This document shows, in pieces, positions 16,546 through 25,639 of a DNA stretch of 64,000 bases. A program made the translations under genes and the position numbers. The notes under the pieces were generated by a model that did not search any database, had not been told where the DNA came from, and saw only the letters and a list, made by a program, of their open reading frames with translations. Every line of letters starts with the position of its first letter. Position 1 is the first letter of the stretch. This DNA comes from Amphibiibacter pelophylacis (GTDB lineage: Bacteria; Pseudomonadota; Gammaproteobacteria; Burkholderiales; Burkholderiaceae_C), in contig NZ_JAWDIE010000003.1 in assembly GCF_037688875.1 (NCBI RefSeq), forward strand, positions 124,001-188,000. Reading direction: 5' to 3'.

Positions 16546-19194
16546 ATGACGACTGCCGATCCCCGCGCTACCGAAGCCGAAGCCCTGAACGCCACGCTGG
16601 CCGAGCTGGGCGAGCGCTACCGCGAGCAGCGCCGCGAGCGTCTGGAGCGCTTTGCCAGCCAGCCGCCGCGCGGGCCCTCGGTCAGCCGTCTGCTGCGCGA
16701 TCTGTGCACGCTGACCGACCAGGCGCTGCACCGGCTGTGGCAGGCGCTGGACATGCCCCACGACATGGCGCTGCTGGCCGTGGGCGGCTACGGCCAGGGC
16801 GAACTCTTCCCGCAGTCGGATGTGGACGTGCTGCTGCTGACCGGCGCGCACGACCACCCGCTGTTCGACAGCCAGGTGCAGCGCCTGGAGCGCTTCATTG
16901 CCGCCTGCTGGGACGGCGGCTTTCCGATTGGTTCCTCGGTGCGCAGCGTGGACACCTGCCTGAGCGAGGCCGCCAACGACATCACCGTGCAGACTGCGCT
17001 GCTGACCGCCCGTCCGCTGGCGGGCAATGCTGCGCTGTCCGCCCTGCTGGCGCAACGGCTGCGCGGCAGCATTGACCCGCTGGCCTTCTTCCAGGCCAAG
17101 CAGGTGGAAATGCGCCAGCGCCACGCCCGCTTTGACGACAGCCCCTACACGCTGGAGCCCAACTGCAAGGAAAGCCCGGGTGGCCTGCGCGATGTCCACG
17201 TGCTGCGCTGGGTGGCGCAGGCGGCCGGGCTGGGCGATGCGCCGCAGAACTGGGTGGATGCAGGCATCGTCACCGCCTTCGAGGCCGAGCGTCTGGTGCG
17301 CGAGGACAACCAGATCAAGCTGATCCGCGCCCACCTGCACCTGCTGGCCCGCCGCCGCGAGGACCGCCTGCTGTTTGACGTGCAGACGCCGCTGGCCGAA
17401 CGCCTGGGCCTGCACGACGAAACCAGTGTCGATGGCCGCATCACCCTGCGCGCCAGCGAAAAGCTGATGCACCGTTACTACTGGTCGGCCAAGGCCATCG
17501 TGCAGCTCAACCGCATCATCTGGCTGAACCTGGCCGAGCGCCTGGGCGGCAGCCAGCCTGAAGGCGAAACCGAACGCCTGGACGCCGAGTTCTGCCGTCG
17601 GGGCGGGCTGCTGGACGTGCAGGACGAGGCCGTTTTCGAGCGCCAGCCGCAGGCCGTGCTGCGCACCTTCCTGTGGCTGCAGCGCAGGCCCGATCTGAAG
17701 GGGCTTTCGCCCCGCACGCTGCGCGCGCTCTACAACGCCCGCGAGCACATGGACACGGCCTTCCGCCACGATCCGGTCAACAAGCGCCAGTTTCTGGAGA
17801 TTCTGCAGGCGCCCCAGGGGCAGACCCGCGTTTTCCGGCTGATGAACAACACCTCGGTGCTGGGCCGTTACCTGTGGGTCTTCCGGCGCATTGTCGGGCG
17901 CATGCAGCACGACCTCTTCCACGTCTATACGGTGGACCAGCACATCCTGATGGTGCTGCGCAATGTGCGGCGCTTTTTCATCGCCGAGCACGCGCACGAA
18001 TACCCCTTCTGCAGCCAGCTGGCAGCCGATTTCGACGCGCCCTGGCTGCTCTACGTGGCCGCGCTGTTCCACGACATCGCCAAGGGGCGCGGCGGCGATC
18101 ACTCGAAGCTGGGCGCGGTCGAGGTGCGCCGCTTCGCACGCAACCACGGCCTGGCCGACGCCGACCGCGATCTGGTCGAATTCCTGGTGCGCGAGCACCT
18201 GACCATGTCGCAGACCGCGCAGAAGCAGGACATTTCCGACCCGGACGTGGTCCACGCCTTCGCCCGCGTGGTCCAGACGCCGCGCCGCCTGGTGGCGCTT
18301 TACCTGCTCACCGTCGCCGACATCCGGGGCACGGGGCCGAAAGTCTGGAACGGCTGGAAAGGCACGCTGCTGGAGAACCTCTTCAAATCGACGCAGCAGG
18401 TGCTGGGCAGCGGCGAGGCGCCCAGCCGCGGCAGCGCCGTGCAGCAGCGCAAGGCGGCGGCGCGCCAGGAGCTGGCGCTGCATTCGGTGCTGCCCGGATC
18501 GGAAAATGATCTTTGGGCGCTGCTGGACGTGAGCTATTTTGTCCGCCACGACGCCAGCGAGATCGCCTGGCACGCCCGCATGTTGTGGCGCTACCTGCAC
18601 CAGACCCAGCCCACCGTACGCGCCCGGCCCAACCGCGCAGGCGACGGCCTGCAGGTGGTCGTTTATTCCGGCCTGGAAGTGCCGCACCAGTTTGCGCGCA
18701 TCTGCGCCTTTTTTGATCGCGTCGGGCTGTCGGTGCTGGACGCCAAAATCCACACCACGCGCCACGGCTTTCTGCTGGACACTTTCCAGGTCACGCTGGA
18801 AGAATCGGACGACACCGCGTGGCGCGACCGCATCGCCCTGATCGAGCACGAACTCAGCCAGGCCCTGCTGCGCACCGAGCCGCTGCCCGCACCGCGCAAG
18901 GGACGCGTGTCGCGCCGGGTGAAATCCTTCCCGCTGCCGCCGGAAGTCGATCTGACCGCCGACGACAAGGGCTCCAGCTGGGTGCTGACCGTCAGCGCCG
19001 TGGACCGCCCGGGCCTGCTTTACGCCGTGGCGTACACACTCAGCCACCACGCCGTCAACATCCAGCACGCCCGCATCAGCACCATGGGCGAGCGCATCCA
19101 GGACACCTTCCTGGTCGATGGCGCCTGCCTGCAGCAGGTCCGCGCCCAGGGCCAGCTGGAACAGGCGCTGCTGGCGGCGCTGACGCCGGGGTGA
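16546..19194 (+). CDS. glnD: [Protein-PII] uridylyltransferase / uridylyl-removing enzyme
   Basis: An 882-residue nitrogen sensor that uridylylates PII (GlnB/GlnK) when glutamine is low and removes UMP when it is high. The nucleotidyltransferase site GGYGQGELFPQSDVDVLLL starts near residue 80. The HD phosphohydrolase motif FHDIAKGRGGDHS is near residue 508. Two C-terminal ACT domains (from VVVYSGLEVPHQFARICAF and VSAVDRPGLLYAVAYTL) bind glutamine. Length matches E. coli GlnD (890). Starts 2 bp after the GST gene. Confidence 0.96.
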   Translation: MTTADPRATEAEALNATLAELGERYREQRRERLERFASQPPRGPSVSRLLRDLCTLTDQALHRLWQALDMPHDMALLAVGGYGQGELFPQSDVDVLLLTGAHDHPLFDSQVQRLERFIAACWDGGFPIGSSVRSVDTCLSEAANDITVQTALLTARPLAGNAALSALLAQRLRGSIDPLAFFQAKQVEMRQRHARFDDSPYTLEPNCKESPGGLRDVHVLRWVAQAAGLGDAPQNWVDAGIVTAFEAERLVREDNQIKLIRAHLHLLARRREDRLLFDVQTPLAERLGLHDETSVDGRITLRASEKLMHRYYWSAKAIVQLNRIIWLNLAERLGGSQPEGETERLDAEFCRRGGLLDVQDEAVFERQPQAVLRTFLWLQRRPDLKGLSPRTLRALYNAREHMDTAFRHDPVNKRQFLEILQAPQGQTRVFRLMNNTSVLGRYLWVFRRIVGRMQHDLFHVYTVDQHILMVLRNVRRFFIAEHAHEYPFCSQLAADFDAPWLLYVAALFHDIAKGRGGDHSKLGAVEVRRFARNHGLADADRDLVEFLVREHLTMSQTAQKQDISDPDVVHAFARVVQTPRRLVALYLLTVADIRGTGPKVWNGWKGTLLENLFKSTQQVLGSGEAPSRGSAVQQRKAAARQELALHSVLPGSENDLWALLDVSYFVRHDASEIAWHARMLWRYLHQTQPTVRARPNRAGDGLQVVVYSGLEVPHQFARICAFFDRVGLSVLDAKIHTTRHGFLLDTFQVTLEESDDTAWRDRIALIEHELSQALLRTEPLPAPRKGRVSRRVKSFPLPPEVDLTADDKGSSWVLTVSAVDRPGLLYAVAYTLSHHAVNIQHARISTMGERIQDTFLVDGACLQQVRAQGQLEQALLAALTPG

Positions 19195-19326
19195 GTGGCG
19201 GGGTCAATGCCGCAGGCAGACCCGGAGCGTGCAGCCAATCTGAGAAAATCACGTCAAACGCGCCACCGGTCGCCGCCAAACAGGCGCCACGGCCTTCTTT
19301 TTCACTTTCTGATGCAGGACTCTCCC

Positions 19327-21186
19327 ATGCCCGCCTACCGCTCCAAAACATCCACCGCTGGCCGAAACATGGCGGGTGCCCGCTCGCTGTGGCGGGCCAC
19401 CGGCATGAAAGATGGCGATTTCGACAAGCCCATCGTTGCCATCGCCAACAGCTTCACGCAGTTTGTGCCCGGCCACGTCCACCTGAAGGATCTGGGCCAG
19501 CTGGTCGCCCGCGAGATCGAGGCCGTGGGCGGCGTCGCCAAGGAATTCAACACCATCGCAGTGGATGACGGCATCGCCATGGGCCACGACGGCATGCTGT
19601 ACTCGCTGCCCAGCCGCGACATCATTGCCGACTCGGTCGAGTACATGGTCAACGCGCACTGCGCCGACGCGCTGGTGTGCATCAGCAACTGCGACAAGAT
19701 CACCCCCGGGATGCTGATGGCCGCGATGCGCCTGAACATCCCCGTGGTGTTCGTGTCGGGCGGCCCGATGGAAGCCGGCAAGGCGCGCCTGGCGGTGCCG
19801 GGCACGCAGACTTTCGAGATCAAGAAGCTGGATCTGATCGACGCCATGGTCATGGCCGCCGACAGCAAGGTCAGCGACGCCGACCTGGCCGAGGTCGAGC
19901 GCAGCGCCTGCCCCACCTGCGGCAGCTGCTCGGGCATGTTCACCGCCAACTCGATGAACTGTCTGGCCGAAGCGCTGGGCCTGGCGCTGCCCGGCAACGG
20001 CACCGTGGTGGCCACGCACGCCGACCGCGAACAGCTTTTCAAGCGCGCCGGGCGCATGGCGGTCGATCTGTGCAAGCGCTACTACGAGCAGGACGACGCG
20101 CGCGTGCTGCCGCGCTCGGTCGGCTTCAAGGCCTTCGAAAACGCCATCGCGCTGGACATCGCCATGGGCGGCTCGACCAACACCATCCTGCACATCCTGG
20201 CGATTGCGCAGGAGGCCGGGATCGACTTCACCCTGGCCGACATCGACCGCCTGTCCAAGGTCGTGCCGCAGCTGTGCAAGGTCGCGCCCAACACCAGCAA
20301 GTACCACATTGAAGATGTTCACCGCGCAGGCGGCATCATGGCCATCCTGGGCGAACTGGACCGCGCCGGTCGCCTGCACACCGATGTGCCGACCATCCAC
20401 GCCCCGACCATGAAGGACGCGCTGGACGAATGGGACATCGCCCGCAATCCCTCCGAAGCCGTCAGGACCTTCTACAGCGCAGGCCCGGCCGGCATCCCGA
20501 CGCAGCAGGCTTTCAGCCAGGCGACGCGCTGGCCCAGCCTGGACACCGACCGCGCCGAAGGCTGCATCCGCTCGGTGGAGCACGCCTACTCGCTCGAAGG
20601 GGGCCTCGCCGTGCTGCGCGGCAATATCGCGCTGGACGGCTGCGTGGTCAAGACCGCCGGGGTGGACGACAGCCTGCTGGTTTTTGAAGGCCCGGCGCAC
20701 GTCGTCGAAAGCCAGGACGAAGCCGTCGAGCACATCCTGGCCGACCAGGTCAAGGCGGGCGACGTGGTCGTCGTGCGCTACGAGGGCCCCAAGGGCGGCC
20801 CGGGCATGCAGGAAATGCTCTACCCCACCAGCTACATCAAATCCAGGGGTCTGGGCAAGGCCTGCGCGCTGCTGACCGACGGGCGCTTCTCGGGCGGCAC
20901 GTCCGGGCTGTCGATTGGTCACTGCTCGCCCGAAGCGGCGGCGGGCGGCGCGATCGGCCTGATCCGCACGGGAGACCGTATTCGCATCGACATCCCGAAC
21001 CGCAGCATCAATGTGCTGCTCAGCGACGACGAACTCGCCCGCCGCCGCACCGAACAGGACGCCAAAGGCTGGAAGCCGGTGCAGCCCCGCCCGCGCAAAG
21101 TCAGCGCCGCCCTGCGCGCCTACGCCCTGCTGGCCACCAGCGCCGACAAGGGCGCGGTGCGGGATCTGTCGAAGCTGGAGGGGTGA
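19327..21186 (+). CDS. ilvD: Dihydroxy-acid dehydratase
   Basis: A 619-residue Fe-S dehydratase for the third step of valine, leucine and isoleucine synthesis. Cysteine ligands are visible in CISNCDKITPGM (near residue 118) and CPTCGSCSGMFTANSMNCL (near 195). The C-terminal substrate region TDGRFSGGTSGLSIGH is intact. Length equals E. coli IlvD (616). The ATG at 19327 (MPAYRSKTSTAGRNM) is chosen by family alignment; the earlier in-frame stretch is non-homologous. A 132-bp gap after glnD may hold its own promoter. Confidence 0.96.
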   Translation: MPAYRSKTSTAGRNMAGARSLWRATGMKDGDFDKPIVAIANSFTQFVPGHVHLKDLGQLVAREIEAVGGVAKEFNTIAVDDGIAMGHDGMLYSLPSRDIIADSVEYMVNAHCADALVCISNCDKITPGMLMAAMRLNIPVVFVSGGPMEAGKARLAVPGTQTFEIKKLDLIDAMVMAADSKVSDADLAEVERSACPTCGSCSGMFTANSMNCLAEALGLALPGNGTVVATHADREQLFKRAGRMAVDLCKRYYEQDDARVLPRSVGFKAFENAIALDIAMGGSTNTILHILAIAQEAGIDFTLADIDRLSKVVPQLCKVAPNTSKYHIEDVHRAGGIMAILGELDRAGRLHTDVPTIHAPTMKDALDEWDIARNPSEAVRTFYSAGPAGIPTQQAFSQATRWPSLDTDRAEGCIRSVEHAYSLEGGLAVLRGNIALDGCVVKTAGVDDSLLVFEGPAHVVESQDEAVEHILADQVKAGDVVVVRYEGPKGGPGMQEMLYPTSYIKSRGLGKACALLTDGRFSGGTSGLSIGHCSPEAAAGGAIGLIRTGDRIRIDIPNRSINVLLSDDELARRRTEQDAKGWKPVQPRPRKVSAALRAYALLATSADKGAVRDLSKLEG

Positions 21187-21301
21187 TCATCCTGCGCCCT
21201 TCCCCGCCAACTGGCGCCAGTTTGGGCGTTTCATCGGGGGTTTGCGCCGGGGGCAGGCAGTCTAGAGTGTCTGGAATTGCCGCTCCGCCCACCCCTGCCC
21301 C

Positions 21302-23755
21302 ATGTCCGCACCCAACGATGTCTGGCCCACGCCGCCCTACAGCTCCTTTGTCGTCACCCCGCTGACCGAAGGCGAGCCCTGTGTGCTGGAAGGCATGAAT
21401 GGCCAGGTCACCAGCGCGCGGCTGATCGATTTCCTGCCTGCTGAGGGGCGCATCCGCGTGCAGGTGCCGCCGTCGCGCAATGCGATGGGGCTGCGCTTTG
21501 AGCAGTTCCGCCGCCTGACGCTGAGCAACCCGCTGCGGCCGGTGCGCGAATCCAGCGCCGATCCGCACAGCCGCTTTCTGGACCACCGCCCCGAACTGCC
21601 TGTCCATATTGACCTGGGCAACGGCAAATCGTGGGAAGGCCTGAGCGTCGGGCAGAACCGCATCGCGCAGGGCATATTCCTGTACGAACCCGTCAAGGGC
21701 AGCCAGAGCGTCACCCGCCATTTCTGGCCCAACAGCGCCTTTGCCGGCATCGAGGTCGGACCGCGCCTGGGCGAGGTGCTGGTGTCGTCGCAGACCGCCA
21801 CGCCCAACCAGATCGAGCGCGCCCTGAGCGAGCAGCAGGCCATCCGCCAGCGCAAGATCGGCGACATCCTGATGGCCAAGGCCGTGGTCACGCAGGACGA
21901 TCTGATGTCGGCGCTGGACCAGCAGTCGGCCATGCCCATCGTGCGCATCGGCGAGGCGCTGGTCGCGCTGGGCTCGATCACCGCCAGCCAGCTCGATGAG
22001 GCGCTGCGCCAGCAGCAGGAAGAGCGCAACGTGCCGCTGGGCGAGCTGCTGGTGCGCTCCAGCGTCATTTCGCGGCACGACCTGCAAGTGGCGCTGGCGC
22101 GCAAGATGGGCTATCCGGTGGTCGATCTGGCGGCCTTCCCCATCGAGATCGAGGCTGTGCGCACCGTGCCCTACGCCGTCGCCAAGCGCGTGCAGGCGCT
22201 GCCGCTGGTGGTGCGCACCGGGCGCGTCGTCGTGGCCATGGAGGACCCGTCCAAGCGCGACGCCATCAACGATCTGGAATTCATCGGCCAGATCAAGGTC
22301 GCGCCGGTGATCGCCCAGACGGGCACGCTGGACAGCGCCATCGACGCCACCTACGAGCGCTTCAAGCTCAAATCGGCCGTCATCATGGGCGGCATGCCGG
22401 GCAACGAGCCGGAAATGCCCGATTCCGGCGCGCTGCTGGCGCGGCTGGAGCAGGAAAAAGACGACGGCCCCGGCAACGACACCGACGACCGCACCATCGA
22501 GCAGAGCGACAACTCGCTGGTCAAGCTGATCAACTCCATGATCCTGGAAGCGCACGGCCAGGGCGTGTCCGACATCCACATCGAATGCCGCCCGGGCCGC
22601 GAAAAGGTGCAGATCCGCTTTCGCAAGGACGGCCGCCTGAAGAACTACCTGGAGCTGCCGCACACCTACCGCAATGCGCTGATCGCCCGCCTGAAAATCA
22701 TGTGCGATCTGGACATTTCCGAGCGCCGCAAGCCGCAGGACGGCAAGATCAACTTCGCCAAGTTCATCCCCGGCCAGGCGATCGAGCTGCGTCTGGCCTC
22801 GATCCCGACCAGCAACGGCCTGGAAGACATCGTGATGCGGATTCTGGCCTCGGCCAAGCCCGTGCCGCTGGAAAAGCTGGGCCTGTCGCCGCGCAACCTG
22901 CGCGAGCTGCAGGCCGCCACCGAGCGCCCCTACGGCATGGTGCTGTGCGTGGGCCCCACCGGCTCGGGCAAGACGACAACGCTGCACTCGGCGCTGTCTT
23001 ACATCAACACCCCCGACCGCAAGATCTGGACGGCCGAAGACCCGGTGGAAATCACCCAGGCCGGACTGCGCCAGGTGCAGGTCAACCCCAAGATCGACTG
23101 GACTTTCGCCCGCGCCCTCAAAGCCTTCCTGCGCGCCGACCCCGACGTGATCATGGTGGGCGAGATCCGCGACAGCGAAACGGCCTCGATCGCCGTCGAA
23201 GCCTCGCTGACGGGCCACCTGGTGATGTCCACCCTGCACACCAACAGCGCCCCCGAAACCGTGACACGCCTGCTGGACATGGGCATGGACCCGTTCAACT
23301 TCGCCGACTCGCTGCTGGCCGTGCTGGCCCAGCGCCTGATCCGGCGCCTGTGCCCGCGCTGCGTGGTCAAGTCGCCCGCCCCCGAGGAGTACATCAAGGA
23401 GCTGCTGGACGACTACCTGCACGTCATCCCGCCCGGACAGGGCCGCCCCAGCAAGGACGTGGTGCGTGCGCAGTGGGAGCAGAACTACGCCGCCGGCGGT
23501 CCGCTGGTGCGTTACCACAGCCCCGGCTGCCCGCACTGCGAGAACACCGGCTTCAAGGGCCGCGCCGGGCTGCACGAGCTGATGATCGTCGACCGCGACC
23601 TGCGCAAACTCATCCAGGGCGGCTCGCGCGCCGAGGAGCTTCAGGCCTGCGCCATCAACGGCGGCATGCGCACCCTGCGCCAGGACGGCATCGAAAAAGT
23701 CCTGCAGGGCGTCACCACGATTGAAGAGGTGCGCGCCATCAGCAACAACGCCTGA
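21302..23755 (+). CDS. GspE/PilB-family secretion ATPase, stand-alone
   Basis: An 817-residue AAA+-like ATPase of the type II secretion/type IV pilus extension family. After a ~130-residue N-terminal region of no recognised fold come four tandem helical units of ~35 residues: LGEVLV, IGDILM, IGEALV and LGELLV starts, each followed by an ALxQQ-type helix; the last leads into an MshEN-type domain (MGYPVVDLAAFPIE). The ATPase core has Walker A GPTGSGKTTTLHSAL near residue 551, Walker B DPDVIMVGEIRD, a His box STLHTNSAPET and a four-Cys zinc site (CPRC ... CPHCEN). No pilin, inner-membrane platform or secretin gene is nearby, so its machine is encoded elsewhere. Confidence 0.85.
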   Translation: MSAPNDVWPTPPYSSFVVTPLTEGEPCVLEGMNGQVTSARLIDFLPAEGRIRVQVPPSRNAMGLRFEQFRRLTLSNPLRPVRESSADPHSRFLDHRPELPVHIDLGNGKSWEGLSVGQNRIAQGIFLYEPVKGSQSVTRHFWPNSAFAGIEVGPRLGEVLVSSQTATPNQIERALSEQQAIRQRKIGDILMAKAVVTQDDLMSALDQQSAMPIVRIGEALVALGSITASQLDEALRQQQEERNVPLGELLVRSSVISRHDLQVALARKMGYPVVDLAAFPIEIEAVRTVPYAVAKRVQALPLVVRTGRVVVAMEDPSKRDAINDLEFIGQIKVAPVIAQTGTLDSAIDATYERFKLKSAVIMGGMPGNEPEMPDSGALLARLEQEKDDGPGNDTDDRTIEQSDNSLVKLINSMILEAHGQGVSDIHIECRPGREKVQIRFRKDGRLKNYLELPHTYRNALIARLKIMCDLDISERRKPQDGKINFAKFIPGQAIELRLASIPTSNGLEDIVMRILASAKPVPLEKLGLSPRNLRELQAATERPYGMVLCVGPTGSGKTTTLHSALSYINTPDRKIWTAEDPVEITQAGLRQVQVNPKIDWTFARALKAFLRADPDVIMVGEIRDSETASIAVEASLTGHLVMSTLHTNSAPETVTRLLDMGMDPFNFADSLLAVLAQRLIRRLCPRCVVKSPAPEEYIKELLDDYLHVIPPGQGRPSKDVVRAQWEQNYAAGGPLVRYHSPGCPHCENTGFKGRAGLHELMIVDRDLRKLIQGGSRAEELQACAINGGMRTLRQDGIEKVLQGVTTIEEVRAISNNA

Positions 23756-23764
23756 GGCACCGTG

Positions 23765-23871
23765 CCATCCCCAGAAACTGGGGATAAGCCTGGTGAAAAG
23801 CGCCCGGATTGGCACGCAAACGCTTGATCCTGCGGGCAGAAAGGCCTGTTTTGCCCCAAAAAATGGCAGAT
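23765..23871 (+). repeat. Dispersed ~105-bp repeat, copy 1
   Basis: It begins with the hairpin CCATCCCCAGAAACTGGGG, followed by ATAAGCCTGGTGAAAAGC, then GCTTGATCCTGCGGGC and CCTGTTTTGCCCCAAAAAA. The same ordered blocks occur at 24058, 33972 and 34254, all in the same orientation. The hairpin arms CCCCAG/CTGGGG are invariant while the 3-base loop varies. The reverse complement contains TTATCCCCA, one base from the DnaA box TTATCCACA. Confidence 0.8.
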
Positions 23872-24057
23872 TTGTGACTGTGCAGATTTCACAGCCCCGC
23901 CCCCTGGCAAGACCTTCGCAAACCCCGCCTCGCGCTTGCCTTCCCCAGCGGAAGCGCGCCTGAAAAGCCGATAAAGCCGCGCGTACTGAACCCGAAAAAA
24001 TCGGGCCAGCGCACTTGACAAACCGCGCCAGAGACGTTCCGCCAGAACGGCTCCTGG

Positions 24058-24165
24058 CCATCCCCAGATTCTGGGGATAACTCTGGTGACAAGCACTGGA
24101 TTTGAGCCGCAAAGGCTTGATCTTGCGGGGGAAACGGCCTGGTTTGCTGTAAATTAGGGCACTTT
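24058..24165 (+). repeat. Dispersed ~105-bp repeat, copy 2
   Basis: It begins CCATCCCCAGATTCTGGGG, then ATAACTCTGGTGACAAGCAC, GGCTTGATCTTGCGGG and GGCCTGGTTTGC. It shares all conserved blocks with copy 1, whose start is 293 bp earlier. Its 3' end is the most diverged. Confidence 0.78.
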
Positions 24166-24341
24166 CTGCCTCCGCAAGTCGCTCCCCAATTTCTTGTGGC
24201 GCCAGAAGGGATATTACAAAGCTTAACTCGATAGCCTCCAACTATCAGGCTACCCTGAGCGTACTGATTGTCGCACCGAGGTGGCATTCACCCTCAAAAC
24301 CCGGCTTCGGGATCGTTCAACACTTTTTATTGGATACGCAT

Positions 24342-24887
24342 ATGAATCGCCGCAATTTTCTGGATCTTGGCCTGGCCGGTCTGGCCGCAGGGGCCGCTGG
24401 AGCCCTTTTGCCCAGCGTCGCACTGGCACAATCCGCCCTGCCCGTCAAAGGCGTTGCCCCCGAAATCACCGAAGGCGGCCCGTGGTTCAACAGCGCCGCC
24501 CCGCAGACCCTGGAGAAGCTGCGCGGCAAAGTCGTGCTGGTGAACTTCTGGACTTTTGCCTGCATCAACTGCCAGCACACCCTGCCGCACGTCAGGGCGC
24601 TTTACCAGAAGTACCACAACCAGGGCTTCGAAATTCTGGGTGTGCACACCCCGGAACTGGTTTTCGAGCGCGATCTGGGCAATGTTCAGGCCGCGATCAA
24701 AAAAGAATCCATCACCTGGCCGGTGGTGTTTGACGGCCAGTACAAAGTCTGGAACTCGTACGACAACCAGTTTTGGCCCGCCTTTTACTACATCGACAAA
24801 AAAGGCCGCATCCGCTACACGCATTTTGGCGAAGGCGAATACGCCACGCAGGACGACGTGGTCAAGCAGCTGCTCGCCGAGGCCTGA
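24342..24887 (+). CDS. Tat-exported thioredoxin-like protein (TlpA/DipZ type)
   Basis: A 181-residue periplasmic thiol-disulfide protein. The N-terminus MNRRNFLDLGLAGLAAG carries a twin-arginine motif (RRNFL) followed by a hydrophobic stretch ending SVALAQS, so export in a folded state by Tat is likely. The thioredoxin domain has the active site WTFACINCQHTLPH, a CxxC with the WTxxCxNC context typical of DipZ-like proteins. A TTG at 24330 would add four residues; the ATG is preferred. The CcdA-like membrane gene starts 5 bp after its stop, making an electron donor/acceptor pair. Confidence 0.85.
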   Translation: MNRRNFLDLGLAGLAAGAAGALLPSVALAQSALPVKGVAPEITEGGPWFNSAAPQTLEKLRGKVVLVNFWTFACINCQHTLPHVRALYQKYHNQGFEILGVHTPELVFERDLGNVQAAIKKESITWPVVFDGQYKVWNSYDNQFWPAFYYIDKKGRIRYTHFGEGEYATQDDVVKQLLAEA

Positions 24888-24892
24888 TCAAT

Positions 24893-25639
24893 ATGCTGTC
24901 TCTGGCCATTCTGTCGTTTCTCGCCGGAGTACTGACGATACTCAGCCCCTGCATCCTGCCCGTACTGCCGTTTGTGTTTGCACGGTCGGATCGGGGATTC
25001 ATGCGCAGCACACTGCCCCTGCTGGTGGGTATGGGGCTGACCTTTGTGGCGTTTGCCTCGGTGGCCACGGTGGGCGGCGGCTGGATTGTGTCGCTGGGCA
25101 CGTACGGCCGCTGGCTGGCCCTGCTGGCGATTGCGCTGATGGCCATCGCGCTGATCGCGCCGGGCCTGTCGGCCTTTCTGACCCGGCCCCTGGTCCGCTG
25201 GGGCAACCACCTGAACAACCAGGGCAGCAGCGCCACGGTCACAGGCTCTGTGCTGATCGGCGTGGCCACCGGGCTGCTCTGGGCGCCCTGCGCTGGACCG
25301 ATTCTCGGGCTGATTCTGACTGGCGCAGCCATCAAAGGGCCCAATGTCGAAAGCGGCCTGCTGCTGACGCTGTATGCGCTGGGCGCCATCGCCTCGCTGT
25401 CCACCGTGATGCTGCTGGCCAAATCCGTGGGCCGCAAGATATTCAGCCGCCTGGGCGCCTCGCTGGGGCTGATCGAAGGCCTGCGCAAAACCCTGGGTAT
25501 TCTGATGCTGGCCAGCGTGCTGCTGATTGCCACCGGACTGGACAGCCGCCTGTTTAATATCGTGTCATCGGAATCGGTGAATCACGCCGAGCAGAAGCTG
25601 GTGGATTATTTCCACCCGGGCCCTCCCGGCGGGAATTAA
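24893..25639 (+). CDS. CcdA/DsbD-type transmembrane thiol-reductant transporter
   Basis: A 248-residue inner-membrane protein with six or more hydrophobic helices. The two redox cysteines sit in LTILSPCILPVLPFVF (helix 1) and LLWAPCAGPILGL (helix 4), the CcdA/DsbD-gamma signature with flanking Pro residues. It would carry electrons from cytoplasmic thioredoxin to the adjacent exported thioredoxin-like protein, perhaps for repair of oxidised envelope proteins. Its stop codon overlaps the stop of the convergent immunity gene by three bases (25636-25639). Confidence 0.85.
   Translation: MLSLAILSFLAGVLTILSPCILPVLPFVFARSDRGFMRSTLPLLVGMGLTFVAFASVATVGGGWIVSLGTYGRWLALLAIALMAIALIAPGLSAFLTRPLVRWGNHLNNQGSSATVTGSVLIGVATGLLWAPCAGPILGLILTGAAIKGPNVESGLLLTLYALGAIASLSTVMLLAKSVGRKIFSRLGASLGLIEGLRKTLGILMLASVLLIATGLDSRLFNIVSSESVNHAEQKLVDYFHPGPPGGN

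Larger units (their letters stand above)
23756..24341. other. 586-bp intergenic region with two dispersed-repeat copies
   Basis: No credible gene is seen here. It holds two copies of a ~105-bp repeat (23765-23871 and 24058-24165). The spacer carries the string CTTGACAAAC at 24014, which recurs before repeat copy 4 near 34198. The last ~170 bp probably contain the promoter of the exported thioredoxin gene, but I could not fix a -10/-35 pair. Short open frames across the repeats on both strands look like chance. Confidence 0.6.
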
